Under the pieces are notes generated by a model. The model saw nothing but the letters and a program-made list of their open reading frames with translations, searched no databases and was not told where the DNA came from. A DNA stretch of 64,000 nt, taken from contig NZ_BJMM01000003.1 in NCBI RefSeq assembly GCF_006539165.1, positions 310,001 through 374,000 on the forward strand. Reading direction: 5' to 3'. Shown in pieces: positions 9,969-18,042 of this stretch. This stretch comes from Streptomyces cacaoi (GTDB taxonomy: Bacteria; Actinomycetota; Actinomycetes; Streptomycetales; Streptomycetaceae). The translations under genes were made by a program, and so were the position numbers. Each line of letters starts with the position of its first letter. Positions within the stretch are counted from its first letter, which is position 1.

Positions 9969-10433
9969 GGCAGACCTTTCGTTGGCCGGTGGGTGCGGCG
10001 GCGGGCGGCCCGGACGGGTGCGCCGTCGGCGGGGACGGCCTGACCGCCGCCCGCGTCCCCGGCGGACCGGCCGCCGAAGGGCCGACGGCGCGCCGGGGCC
10101 CGCCGCGTCCCCCACGTTCGGCCGGTCCGCCGCCCCCCGGCCAGGGCTGCGCCGACCCTGGGGCCACCGCCCCCCCCGGCCCCCCCGGCTGCGCCCCCGG
10201 CTGCGCCCCCGGCTGCGCCCCCGGCTGCGCCCCCGGCTGCGCCCCCCGGCCGGGGCGGCGCGTCCCGATACCGGCCGTCACCTCACCCGGCGGCACCGGA
10301 CGACACCGGGACGGCGCCGACCTACAGCGGACGGCGCCGACCGGCACCGTCGCGAACCTCCGGTGCCATGGATCGCCGGCGTCACGGCGTCACGGCCGGT
10401 GCCGCGGACCGTCGGTGCCGCGGCCCGCCGACG
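9969..10433. other. Gene-free, extremely GC-rich spacer
   Basis: No credible gene in 465 bases between the SDR start and the HAD-hydrolase stop, both on the minus strand. It holds a 12-base tandem array (10187-10246) and loosely repeated GGCACCG/GGCGCCGAC segments. It must contain the SDR promoter, but I could not identify one. Confidence 0.6.
10187..10246. repeat. Five tandem copies of a 12-base GC-rich unit
   Basis: GGCTGCGCCCCC repeated five times with exact 12-base spacing (10187, 10199, 10211, 10223, 10235). There are no spacers of unique sequence, so it is a minisatellite rather than CRISPR. Confidence 0.9.
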
Positions 10434-11210
10434 TCACGGACCGTCGGCGTCCGCGTCGTCGCCCGACGTGCCGGCCGCCGCGTCCCGGCGGCGTGCGGTC
10501 CGTGCCGCGCGGCCGTTGCTGCCCGGCCGTTGCCTCGGCATCCGGTCACCCGCCCAGCCGCGCACGCTCGGTTCGGCCAGCGAGGACACCCACAGGTCCG
10601 CCAGGGAGGCCGCCTCGGCGCTGGGGGAGGGGCCGACGCCGAGTACCCGCAGCCCGGCGCCGACGGCGGACCTGATGCCGGCCTCCGAGTCCTCGACGGC
10701 CAGCGCCTCGGCGGGCGCCACCCCGCACAGCCGCGCCGCGGTGAGATACGGGTCCGGGTGCGGCTTGGGCCTGACCCCGTCGCCGGGAACGACGATGTGC
10801 TCGAAGCAGTCGAGCAGGTCCGCCGTGCGCAGACAGGACTCGACGATCTCGAACGGGCAGTTGCTGGCGACGGTGAGCGGTGCGAACCTCCCCACGCCGT
10901 GGACCAGTTCGACCGCGCCCGGCATGGTCACCGGGTCCTCCGACACCAGCTGGGTGAAGTGGGCGAGGAGCCGCTCGGTCATCTCGGCGGTCAGGTCCGG
11001 ACGTCCCGCCTCGTCGGCCATGAGCCGCGCGCACTCGGTGTAGTGCATGCCCTTCGCCCGTTCCGCGAAGCCCGGGCCGGCGGCGAGCCCGAACTCCTCC
11101 AGGACGAGGGAGCGCGCGTCCTGCCAGTGCCGCTCCGTGTCCATGAGTGTGCCGTCGCAGTCGAAAACCACGGCCGCCGGAGTCCAGGAAAGAATGCCGG
11201 GTGCTGCCAT
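10434..11210 (-). CDS. HAD-superfamily hydrolase (phosphatase/beta-phosphoglucomutase type)
   Basis: A 258-residue HAD hydrolase. Motif I is FDCDGTLMD with nucleophile Asp17 and acid/base Asp19; a helical cap follows; motif II is TVASNC; motif III Lys lies in RPKPHPDPY; motif IV is AVEDSEAG. This arrangement fits the phosphatase/phosphoglucomutase-like subgroup. The last 45 residues are Arg/Ala/Gly-rich and probably disordered. ATG 11210 has GGAGAG upstream. Substrate cannot be told. Confidence 0.88.
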   Translation of the reverse strand: MAAPGILSWTPAAVVFDCDGTLMDTERHWQDARSLVLEEFGLAAGPGFAERAKGMHYTECARLMADEAGRPDLTAEMTERLLAHFTQLVSEDPVTMPGAVELVHGVGRFAPLTVASNCPFEIVESCLRTADLLDCFEHIVVPGDGVRPKPHPDPYLTAARLCGVAPAEALAVEDSEAGIRSAVGAGLRVLGVGPSPSAEAASLADLWVSSLAEPSVRGWAGDRMPRQRPGSNGRAARTARRRDAAAGTSGDDADADGP

Positions 11211-11917
11211 GTCGCTCTCCGTTCCGGAAGAACCCGCTGATGCCTGTGCCGAAATGTGGGCGCACGAGGGCGCCACACTGGGGGATAAAAGAGCCGCCCG
11301 AGGAGCGATCGGCGTTCTACGGAATGCATCCGGACGCTTCTGTGTACTCGCTCTGGGCGGTAACTCGATAAACGTCGCAGAGGTGTCAGTAACTCGTCAA
11401 GGCGCCTGTGGGCAGGGTTATTGTGTGCTTATTGAAAACAGCGGAGACCGGCGCTATGGCCGTACCGGTCGGCGGAAAAACGCGGTAAACCCGGCGCGCC
11501 AACGGCCCGAGCGCCGGAACTCCGTCCGCTTCTCCGCGCCGAGCAGCAGCTCAGCCCCGGTCCGCAGGGTGGGCCCGGAGTCTTCCGCGAGAGGTGAATA
11601 CCCCTCGGCCCGCCTGATGCGTCATCAGTTCACCGGTCCTTCGCCGGGCTTTGTCGGTCCGCTTGCCCGGCGCCCGCGCAGACCGGTCGTGCGCCGGGCG
11701 TACGCAAATTCGGAAAGCGTACCAACCGCGTGATTCGCGAAGGGGTCCTGCCACGTGTGCGGAATCTTTTTCGTACACCCGGGATCGCCGGGAATCGGGA
11801 TCGGGTTCGCGTACAAGAGACGCGGTCGGATGGTGCGGGGACGGCCGGGTCGGTATGCGTCCGATGAGAACGGGTCCCCCTGCTGAATTCACCGAGCGGG
11901 GCGATCACTGCCGCAAC
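11211..11917. other. Gene-free 707-base region of relatively low GC
   Basis: No frame here shows protein-like composition. The base composition is noticeably richer in A/T than the surroundings (for example around 11280-11470). The octamer GTAACTCG occurs twice, at 11360 and 11389, as a direct repeat 29 bases apart, and on the minus strand could mark control of the HAD gene. No confident promoter or RNA gene was found. Confidence 0.5.
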
Positions 11918-11955
11918 GCCTCGGCCCCGCTCCGCGTGGGGAGCGGGGCCGAGGC
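11918..11955 (-). terminator. Strong hairpin terminator of the membrane-protein gene
   Basis: A perfect 16-base stem (11918-11933 with 11940-11955) around a 6-base loop, 16 bases downstream of the minus-strand gene that stops at 11972. No U tract, as usual in high-GC actinobacteria. Confidence 0.75.
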
Positions 11956-11971
11956 GGGGCGCCCCGCCGGT

Positions 11972-13351
11972 TCAGCCGCCGGACCCGCTGCCGTCGCCGG
12001 ACCCGGTTCCGCCGCTCTCCTCGGTGGTCTCGCCCTCCTGCTCCTGCCGGGCCTCCTCCTCCGCCCGCCAGTCCTGACGCCGGCGCTCCCCGCGGCTGAA
12101 CGCCGCCCCACGCACCGCCTCCTCGTCCGCCAGGCCGGAGCCCAGCGCGCCGACGACGGTGCCCAGGCAGGAGGCGAGCCAGGCGACGGTGACGACATCG
12201 ACCGGACCGACCGAGTGCTTCAGGGTCTTGGCCAGATACGCGGGCGGAATGATCACCAGCGCGGCCAGGAACGTGGCCGTGAACAGCAGTACGAACATGA
12301 TGACCACGCCGCAGGAGACGGTCGCCACGGTGGCGGCGTTGTACAGCGCGGTGAAAGCGCGCAGCCCCGCGTTCTGGGGCCGCTCCCACAGATTGTGGGC
12401 CAGCACCAGCCAGGCGATCATGGCGACGACGGCGAGCAGGCTGACCGCCAGCAGCCGGCCGGTGCTGAACGCGTCCGCCAACTGCCAGATGCTGGAGTAG
12501 AAGACCCCGAAGGCCGCGCCGGCCGTCGAACCGGCCAGCGCGGGCGACAGCGACGGCACCAGCCGCCACGGCCGGTTCGTCCGCACCATCCCGGCGAGCA
12601 GCCGGAGCTTCCCCCGCCACCCCGGCAGCGTGAAGTGCAGACCCTGGCCCTCCAGCTGGACGTTGGCGTCCACCGCGCGCTGCGCCCCGCCCTCCTCGGA
12701 GGACTCCCGCGCCTCCCGCTCGTCGATCACCCGGCAGCGGGAGGGGGCGGTACCGCCCGCCGCCCCCTCCCGGCCCTTCCGCGCCGTCCCGTCCGTGGCG
12801 CCGGTGCCGCCCGTGTCGTCGGCGAGGTGGTCGACGACGAGGTGGACGAGCATCTCCCGGGTACGCCGGCGGACCGCGACGGCCCCCATCGCGACGAGCG
12901 AGACCAGGCCCACCCGGTGCTCCGGCGCGCAGTCGGCGAGGACCGGAAGGTGGTCGGCACGGCGTGGCAGCTCCGTCAGCACCACGACCGCCTCCCAGTC
13001 GCGGCCGTTGCGCTCCCGCCGTCCGATGTCCAGCAGCGGAACGGTGCCGCTGGAGTCCAGCGGCAGTGTGCGGCGGACGACCTCGACCCGCCACGAGCCG
13101 CCCCCGGCCTCCCCGTTCTCCCCGGTCTCCCCGGCCTCCTGAGAACTCCCGGCGTCTTCTCCGTGCCGGGTGCCCGCCGCCTCCCGGGACCTCTTCGCGT
13201 TCCGCGCCGACTCCAGTGCGCGGGGCAGTTCGGAGGCCAGGCTGTCCGCCAGCCGTTCCGCGGGGCCCGGTTCGGCGATCACGCCCAGCACCCGCTCCCG
13301 GTGCTCGTCCTGCCGCGTACCGCGGTCCCGGGACGTCTTCTCGTCAGCCAC
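11972..13351 (-). CDS. Membrane protein with soluble N-terminal half, unknown function
   Basis: A 459-residue protein. The first ~300 residues are soluble and alpha/beta-like (EAVVVLTELPRR, VGLVSLVAMGAVAV), with a low-complexity Glu/Gly stretch near residue 80. They are followed by about five membrane segments (SLLAVVAMIAWLVLA, CGVVIMFVLLFTATFLAALVI, VAWLASCLGTVVGAL) and a charged, Glu/Gln-rich cytosolic tail. I start at GTG 13351, in a region where the upstream frame becomes proline/arginine-rich and unconvincing. Similar proteins exist in Streptomyces but I know no function. Followed by a strong terminator; 213 bases separate it from the ABC permease. Confidence 0.72.
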   Translation of the reverse strand: MADEKTSRDRGTRQDEHRERVLGVIAEPGPAERLADSLASELPRALESARNAKRSREAAGTRHGEDAGSSQEAGETGENGEAGGGSWRVEVVRRTLPLDSSGTVPLLDIGRRERNGRDWEAVVVLTELPRRADHLPVLADCAPEHRVGLVSLVAMGAVAVRRRTREMLVHLVVDHLADDTGGTGATDGTARKGREGAAGGTAPSRCRVIDEREARESSEEGGAQRAVDANVQLEGQGLHFTLPGWRGKLRLLAGMVRTNRPWRLVPSLSPALAGSTAGAAFGVFYSSIWQLADAFSTGRLLAVSLLAVVAMIAWLVLAHNLWERPQNAGLRAFTALYNAATVATVSCGVVIMFVLLFTATFLAALVIIPPAYLAKTLKHSVGPVDVVTVAWLASCLGTVVGALGSGLADEEAVRGAAFSRGERRRQDWRAEEEARQEQEGETTEESGGTGSGDGSGSGG

Positions 13352-13564
13352 CCTGCGATTCCTCACCTTCGTCGGCCGGTGCACACGACGGCGCGGGCGT
13401 CCGGCACGGGGCCGCGGGGGCGGGCCGTGCGGGACGCCGCGGGTGCGGACGCCGCCTCGGCCGGGCGCGTCCACTCCGGTCAGTGAACGCCATCGAGGCG
13501 GTGCGGGACCGGTGGGCGGCGGCCGTGTCGGGACGCCGCCCACCGTGCTGCCGGGCGAGCCGGG

Positions 13565-16138
13565 CTACTGGCTGTTGACGGCGCGCAGCACGTTCAGCCG
13601 GGCCGCGCGCCGGGCCGGCCAGATCGCGGCCAGCACACCGATCGCCAGGCCGAGCAGCAGGAACAGGCCGAGCCGGCCCCAGGGCAGCACCGTCTCGTAC
13701 GTGGAGAGCGAGGCCCCGGCGAGGCTGCCGCACGCCCAGGCCAGGAAGGTGCCGGTGCCGATGCCCAGGACGGCGCCGAACAGCGAGATCACCACCGACT
13801 CCAGGCGCACCATCCGCCGGACGCCCTTGTCGTCGAGGCCGATCGCCCGCAGCAGCCCCACCTCGCGGGTGCGCTCGAAGACGGACATGGCCAGGGTGTT
13901 GACGACGCCGAGCACCGCGATGACGACGGCCATGCCGAGCAGCCCGTACATCATGTTGAGCATCGTGTCGATCTCGCCGGACTCCGCCTTGGTCAACTGC
14001 TCCTTGTTCTGCACCCGGAGGAGCGGGCTGTTGCCGAGTGCCGTGCGGATGTCCCGTTCCAGGGTGCTCGGGTCGGTGCCGGGCGCCGCCTTGACCAGCA
14101 GGCTGTCGAACTTCCCGCCTTCGGCGTGGGGCAGGACGTCGGCCGTGGTGGCCACGGCGTCCTCGACGGCGTGGGTCTGCCGGTAGACGCCGACGACGGT
14201 GAGTTCTCTGCGGTCGTCGTCGAAGCCGAGCGTGCCCCGGAAGGTGTCGCCCGTGGACAGGCCGGTCCTGCGGGCGAGTTCGTCGGACAGCGCGATCTTG
14301 CCCGGGCCGAGGGCGTCGAGCGATCCGGCGCTGAAGTGCAGAGCGGTGACGTGGCCGAGCTGCCGGGGGTCCGCGCCGGTGACCGTGGTGTCCGCGCCGC
14401 GCGCCGTCAGTGGTGCGGTGGCCACCGGTGTCGCGTCCGCGACGCCCGGCACCTCGGCGACCTTCCTGCCGAGCGCCGGTTCGATGCCGTCGTAGCCCGC
14501 GTTGGACACCTGGTAGTCCGCGGTCAGACCGCTCACCGCCTCCCGTTCGAGGGCGGTCCTGACGGAGTTGCCGGCCACGGTCATGCCCGTGATCAGGGTG
14601 AGCCCGATCATCAGGGCCGAGGCGGTGGCGGCGGTGCGGCGCGGGTTGCGCAGCGCGTTCTCCCGGGCGAGCTTGCCGCTCACACCGAAGAGCCGGGTGG
14701 TGAGCGCGCCCGCGAGCGTGATCAGCGGACGGGACAGCAGCGGCGCCAGGACGATCAGGCCCGTCATGGTGAGCACCGCGCCGCACATGGCGATCATGAG
14801 GTTGGTCTCGGCGCCGTCGTCCAGCGTGGAGACGTACAGCATGATCAGGACACCGGGGACGGCGAGAAGGCCGCCGACGCTGTTGCGCAGCACCATGCCC
14901 CGCCTCGGCGGCGCCTGGTCGACGCTGCCGAGCGCCTCGACCGGGGCGATCTTCGCCGCCTTGCGGGACGGCAGCCAGGCCGCGAGCACGGTCACACCGA
15001 CGCCGACCGCGAGGGACCAGGCCACGGTGCTCGGGGAGATCACCAGGGGCCCGTCCGGCAGGCCCGCGCCTCCCACGTCGAGCAGCGGCCGCAGCACCGC
15101 GGCGATACCGAGCCCGAGCGCGAACCCGGCCGCCGAGGCGATCAGCCCGAGGATCCCCGCCTCGGCCAGGACCGCGCGGACGACCTGGCGGCGTGCGGCA
15201 CCCACCGCACGCAGCAGCGCCGTCTCCCGGCTGCGCTGTGCGATGAGCATGGTGAAGGTGTTGGCGATGAGGAAGACACCGACGAACAGTGCGATCCCGG
15301 CGAAGACGAGCAGCAGCCTGGTGAGCCACGCGGTGCTCTTGACGATCTGCTCGGCCTGTTCGTCGGCGAGCCGGGTGCCGCTGGTGACGGTGATGCCGTC
15401 GTCGGGCAGCAGCGCGCGGACCCGGTGGGTGAGCCGCTCCTCGTCGGTGCCGGGCGCCGAGGCGACGGTCACCTCGTCGAACCGGTCCGGCGCGAGGAAG
15501 AGGCGCTGTGCGGTCGCCGTGTCGAAGAGCGCGAGGGTGCCGCCGGCGGTCACCCGGGGGTCGTCCGTCTCGACGGTGCCGACCAGCTTCTTGGTGAGGG
15601 CCGGCCCGTCGGTGGCGAAGCGGACGGTGTCGCCGATGTGGTAGCCGGCCTCTTCGGCCGTACGGCGGTCCAGCGCCATCTCACCGGCGGCGGACGGGCC
15701 GCGCCCGGACACCAGGGGGAAGCGGCTGTCCCGCTCGCCGTGCGGGCTGTCCGGCGTGTAGTTGGTCGCGAGGTTCTGCCAGCTGTTGTCGGCGTTCAGC
15801 GGGCGGCCGTCCTCGGCGGCCAGGGTCGCGGTGCCCTTGACGCCGGGGTGCACGGCCCTGACTCCGGGCACCGACCGGATCTCGTCGACGAGCTTGCCGG
15901 TCAGCGCCGTGGTCCGGCCCTCGTCCGCCGCCTCGTCGGACACCGGCCGCGGTTCGGCCTGTACGGAGACGGCGACGTCGCGGAGGTTCTCGGCGGAGGC
16001 CCCGCGGAGGGCCTGGCCGACGCTGTCGCCGAAGACGAGCGTGCCGGAGACGAAGGCGACGCCGAGCATGACGGCGAGGACGGTCATGAGCAGTCGTGCG
16101 GTGTGCGCGAAGACGTTGCGCAGGGCTGTACGCAGCAT
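13565..16138 (-). CDS. FtsX/MacB-type ABC transporter permease
   Basis: An 857-residue permease with duplicated FtsX halves. An N-terminal membrane segment (LLMTVLAVMLGVAFVSGTLVF) is followed by a large extracytoplasmic domain (about 40-240), three membrane helices (first FtsX domain), a second extracytoplasmic domain and three C-terminal helices ending at ARLNVLRAVNSQ. This architecture exports lipoproteins, peptides or antibiotics, or acts as a mechanotransducer. Its ATPase is encoded 55 bases upstream in the same operon, behind a two-component system. Confidence 0.93.
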   Translation of the reverse strand: MLRTALRNVFAHTARLLMTVLAVMLGVAFVSGTLVFGDSVGQALRGASAENLRDVAVSVQAEPRPVSDEAADEGRTTALTGKLVDEIRSVPGVRAVHPGVKGTATLAAEDGRPLNADNSWQNLATNYTPDSPHGERDSRFPLVSGRGPSAAGEMALDRRTAEEAGYHIGDTVRFATDGPALTKKLVGTVETDDPRVTAGGTLALFDTATAQRLFLAPDRFDEVTVASAPGTDEERLTHRVRALLPDDGITVTSGTRLADEQAEQIVKSTAWLTRLLLVFAGIALFVGVFLIANTFTMLIAQRSRETALLRAVGAARRQVVRAVLAEAGILGLIASAAGFALGLGIAAVLRPLLDVGGAGLPDGPLVISPSTVAWSLAVGVGVTVLAAWLPSRKAAKIAPVEALGSVDQAPPRRGMVLRNSVGGLLAVPGVLIMLYVSTLDDGAETNLMIAMCGAVLTMTGLIVLAPLLSRPLITLAGALTTRLFGVSGKLARENALRNPRRTAATASALMIGLTLITGMTVAGNSVRTALEREAVSGLTADYQVSNAGYDGIEPALGRKVAEVPGVADATPVATAPLTARGADTTVTGADPRQLGHVTALHFSAGSLDALGPGKIALSDELARRTGLSTGDTFRGTLGFDDDRRELTVVGVYRQTHAVEDAVATTADVLPHAEGGKFDSLLVKAAPGTDPSTLERDIRTALGNSPLLRVQNKEQLTKAESGEIDTMLNMMYGLLGMAVVIAVLGVVNTLAMSVFERTREVGLLRAIGLDDKGVRRMVRLESVVISLFGAVLGIGTGTFLAWACGSLAGASLSTYETVLPWGRLGLFLLLGLAIGVLAAIWPARRAARLNVLRAVNSQ

Positions 16139-16193
16139 GGAGATCCCGGTTCGGGTGCGGTGGTGGCGGAAGGTCGGCGCGGCAGGCGGCCGG

Positions 16194-16976
16194 TCAGCCG
16201 GTGCGGGCGCCGGCGTCGAAGCGCCGCATCCGCTCCAGCACGTCCTCGGGGGCGGGCGCGTGCAGCTCGTCGGTGATCCGGCCGTCGGCCAGGAAGACGA
16301 CGCGGTCGGCACGGGCGGCGGCGACCGGGTCGTGGGTGACCATCACGACGGTGTGGCCCAACTCCCGTACGGACTCCCGCAGAAAGCCGAGGATCTCCGA
16401 GCCGGAGCGGGAGTCCAGATTGCCGGTCGGCTCGTCCGCGAAGACGATCTCCGGCCGGGACACGAGAGCGCGGGCCACGGCGACCCGCTGCTGCTGTCCG
16501 CCGGAGAGCTGTGCGGGACGGTGGCGCAGCCGCGCGGACAGGCCGACGGTCGCCACCACCGTCTCCAGCCACCGCTCGTCCGGCCTGCGGCCCGCGAGGG
16601 CCAGGGGCAGCGTGATGTTCTCCAGGGCCGTCAGCGTGGGCAGCAGATGGAACGACTGGAAGACGAAGCCGACGCTGTCCCGGCGCAGCCGGGTGAGCTG
16701 CCGGTCGGTCAGTCCGGACAGCTCCCTCTCCCCGATCCGGGCCGAGCCGGCGGAGACGGTGTCGAGGCCCGCCATGCAGTGCATCAGCGTCGACTTGCCG
16801 GAACCGGACGGCCCCATGATCGCCGTGAAGCGGCCGCGCGCGAACTCCACCGAGACCGAGTCCAGGGCGACGACCCGGGTCTCTCCCGCCCCGTAGATCT
16901 TGCTCAACCCCTCGGCGCGGGCGGCGGGTCCGGCCGGGGAACGGCCGGGAGCGGATACGGCTGCCTGCATCGGCAT
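16194..16976 (-). CDS. ABC transporter ATP-binding protein (MacB/LolD type)
   Basis: A 260-residue ATPase with Walker A GPSGSGKST (residues 55-63), Q-loop (FVFQSFHLLP), signature LSGGQQQR, Walker B VFADEPTGNLD and H-loop THD. The FQSF..LP and TGNLD features place it with MacB/LolD/BceA partners of FtsX-type permeases. ATG 16976 has GGAG 7 bases upstream; residues before about 20 are extra to the family core. It pairs with the permease downstream. Confidence 0.94.
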   Translation of the reverse strand: MPMQAAVSAPGRSPAGPAARAEGLSKIYGAGETRVVALDSVSVEFARGRFTAIMGPSGSGKSTLMHCMAGLDTVSAGSARIGERELSGLTDRQLTRLRRDSVGFVFQSFHLLPTLTALENITLPLALAGRRPDERWLETVVATVGLSARLRHRPAQLSGGQQQRVAVARALVSRPEIVFADEPTGNLDSRSGSEILGFLRESVRELGHTVVMVTHDPVAAARADRVVFLADGRITDELHAPAPEDVLERMRRFDAGARTG

Positions 16977-17322
16977 GACGGCTCCAGAGGTACGGAGAAG
17001 GCGGTGTGACTGCCTGTCATCCTCGGTGCGCCGTCGTCGCGAACCGTCGGCCCCAGGGCGTGGATCGGGCACCTGTCGAAGGTCGGGCCCGGCGCTCCCG
17101 CTCGTTCTCGGGGCAGACGGCCGGCCTCTGCCGTCCGGCAGAGGCGCGCCCCGGGGACGCCGTCCGAGCGGGGCACGAGCGGGGCATCGGGTCGCGGCGT
17201 CAACGGGCAGTACGGCGGCGGCGGTTACCGCCTCGCGGCAGTACGCCCGATCGGCCGCACCGGCGGCACGGCGGCACGGCGGCGGTGCACCGGAGCAGCA
17301 CGCGCCGGCACGCCCACCCGGA
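16977..17322. other. 346-base spacer between response regulator and ABC operon
   Basis: No credible gene. It should hold the promoter of the ABC operon and possibly the binding site of the adjacent response regulator. The only clear structure is the palindrome at 17124-17145. Confidence 0.55.
17124..17145. promoter_or_regulatory. Perfect 10-2-10 palindrome upstream of the ABC operon
   Basis: GCCTCTGCCG-TC-CGGCAGAGGC lies 148 bases upstream of the ABC ATPase start and 180 bases after the response-regulator stop. It could be the response-regulator site or a terminator of the two-component operon. The very short loop favours a protein-binding site. Confidence 0.45.
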
Positions 17323-18042
17323 TCAGGCCAGCAGCCCCGTCCGGTAGGCCAGCACCGCCGCCTGCACCCGGCTGTCCGTGCCCGTCTTCTCCAGGATCGC
17401 GCTGACATGGGTCTTCACCGTGCCGACGCCGATGCCCAGCCGGTCGCCGATGTCGCCGTTGGCGAGCCCCTGGCCGAGCAGGGTGAGGACGTCGCGCTCC
17501 CGGCCGGTCAGCTCCGCCAGCCGCTGCCCGTCCTCGGGAGCTGCCGCCGCGCCACCGGCCGGTGCGCCGGCGCCGCCGTCCAGCATGCGTTCGATGACGG
17601 TGCCGGTGACGCCGGGGGAGAGGACGGCGTCGCCCGTGGCGGCGGACCGTACCGCGCTGATCAGCTCCTGGGGGCCCTCGTCCTTGAGGAGGAAGCCGGT
17701 GGCGCCGCGGCGCAGCGCACGGGTCACGTTCTCCTCGTCGCCGAACGTGGTGAGCATGACGACCTGCGGACGGGGCCGCAGCCGGAGCAGCCGCTCGATC
17801 GCCGCGAGCCCGTCGAGCACCGGCATCCGGATGTCGATCAGCGCCACGTCCGGGAGCGTCTCCGCCGCGACCGCCGCGGCCTCCTCGCCGTTCGCGGCCT
17901 CGCCGACCACCTCGATGCCCTCCGCGTGGCGCAGGATCAGCCGGACCCCGTGCCGGATCATCTCCTCGTCGTCGGCGAGGAGGACCCGGATCGGGCGGTG
18001 GTCGGAGGAGGACGGCTCGGACGGCTCGGACGGCTCGCTCAT
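17323..18042 (-). CDS. NarL/FixJ-type response regulator
   Basis: A 239-residue regulator. The receiver domain has acidic pocket Asp24/Asp25, phosphoacceptor Asp70 (ALIDIRMPVLDG) and Lys in GFLLKDEGP. A Gly/Ala linker leads to a LuxR helix-turn-helix (LTGRERDVLTLLGQGLAN, VGTVKTHVSAILEK). It begins with a SEPSEPSEP tract. ATG 18042 overlaps the stop of the sensor kinase by 4 bases (ATGA), so the two are translationally coupled. It likely controls the ABC exporter downstream. Confidence 0.94.
   Translation of the reverse strand: MSEPSEPSEPSSSDHRPIRVLLADDEEMIRHGVRLILRHAEGIEVVGEAANGEEAAAVAAETLPDVALIDIRMPVLDGLAAIERLLRLRPRPQVVMLTTFGDEENVTRALRRGATGFLLKDEGPQELISAVRSAATGDAVLSPGVTGTVIERMLDGGAGAPAGGAAAAPEDGQRLAELTGRERDVLTLLGQGLANGDIGDRLGIGVGTVKTHVSAILEKTGTDSRVQAAVLAYRTGLLA

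Noticed and set aside
10187..10246. CRISPR-like regular repeats
   Set aside because: Units are only 12 bases, contiguous without spacers, and no cas genes are present.
11047..11733. A 228-codon open frame in the gene-poor gap
   Set aside because: Overlaps the HAD gene start in antisense, has no ribosome site or protein-like pattern.
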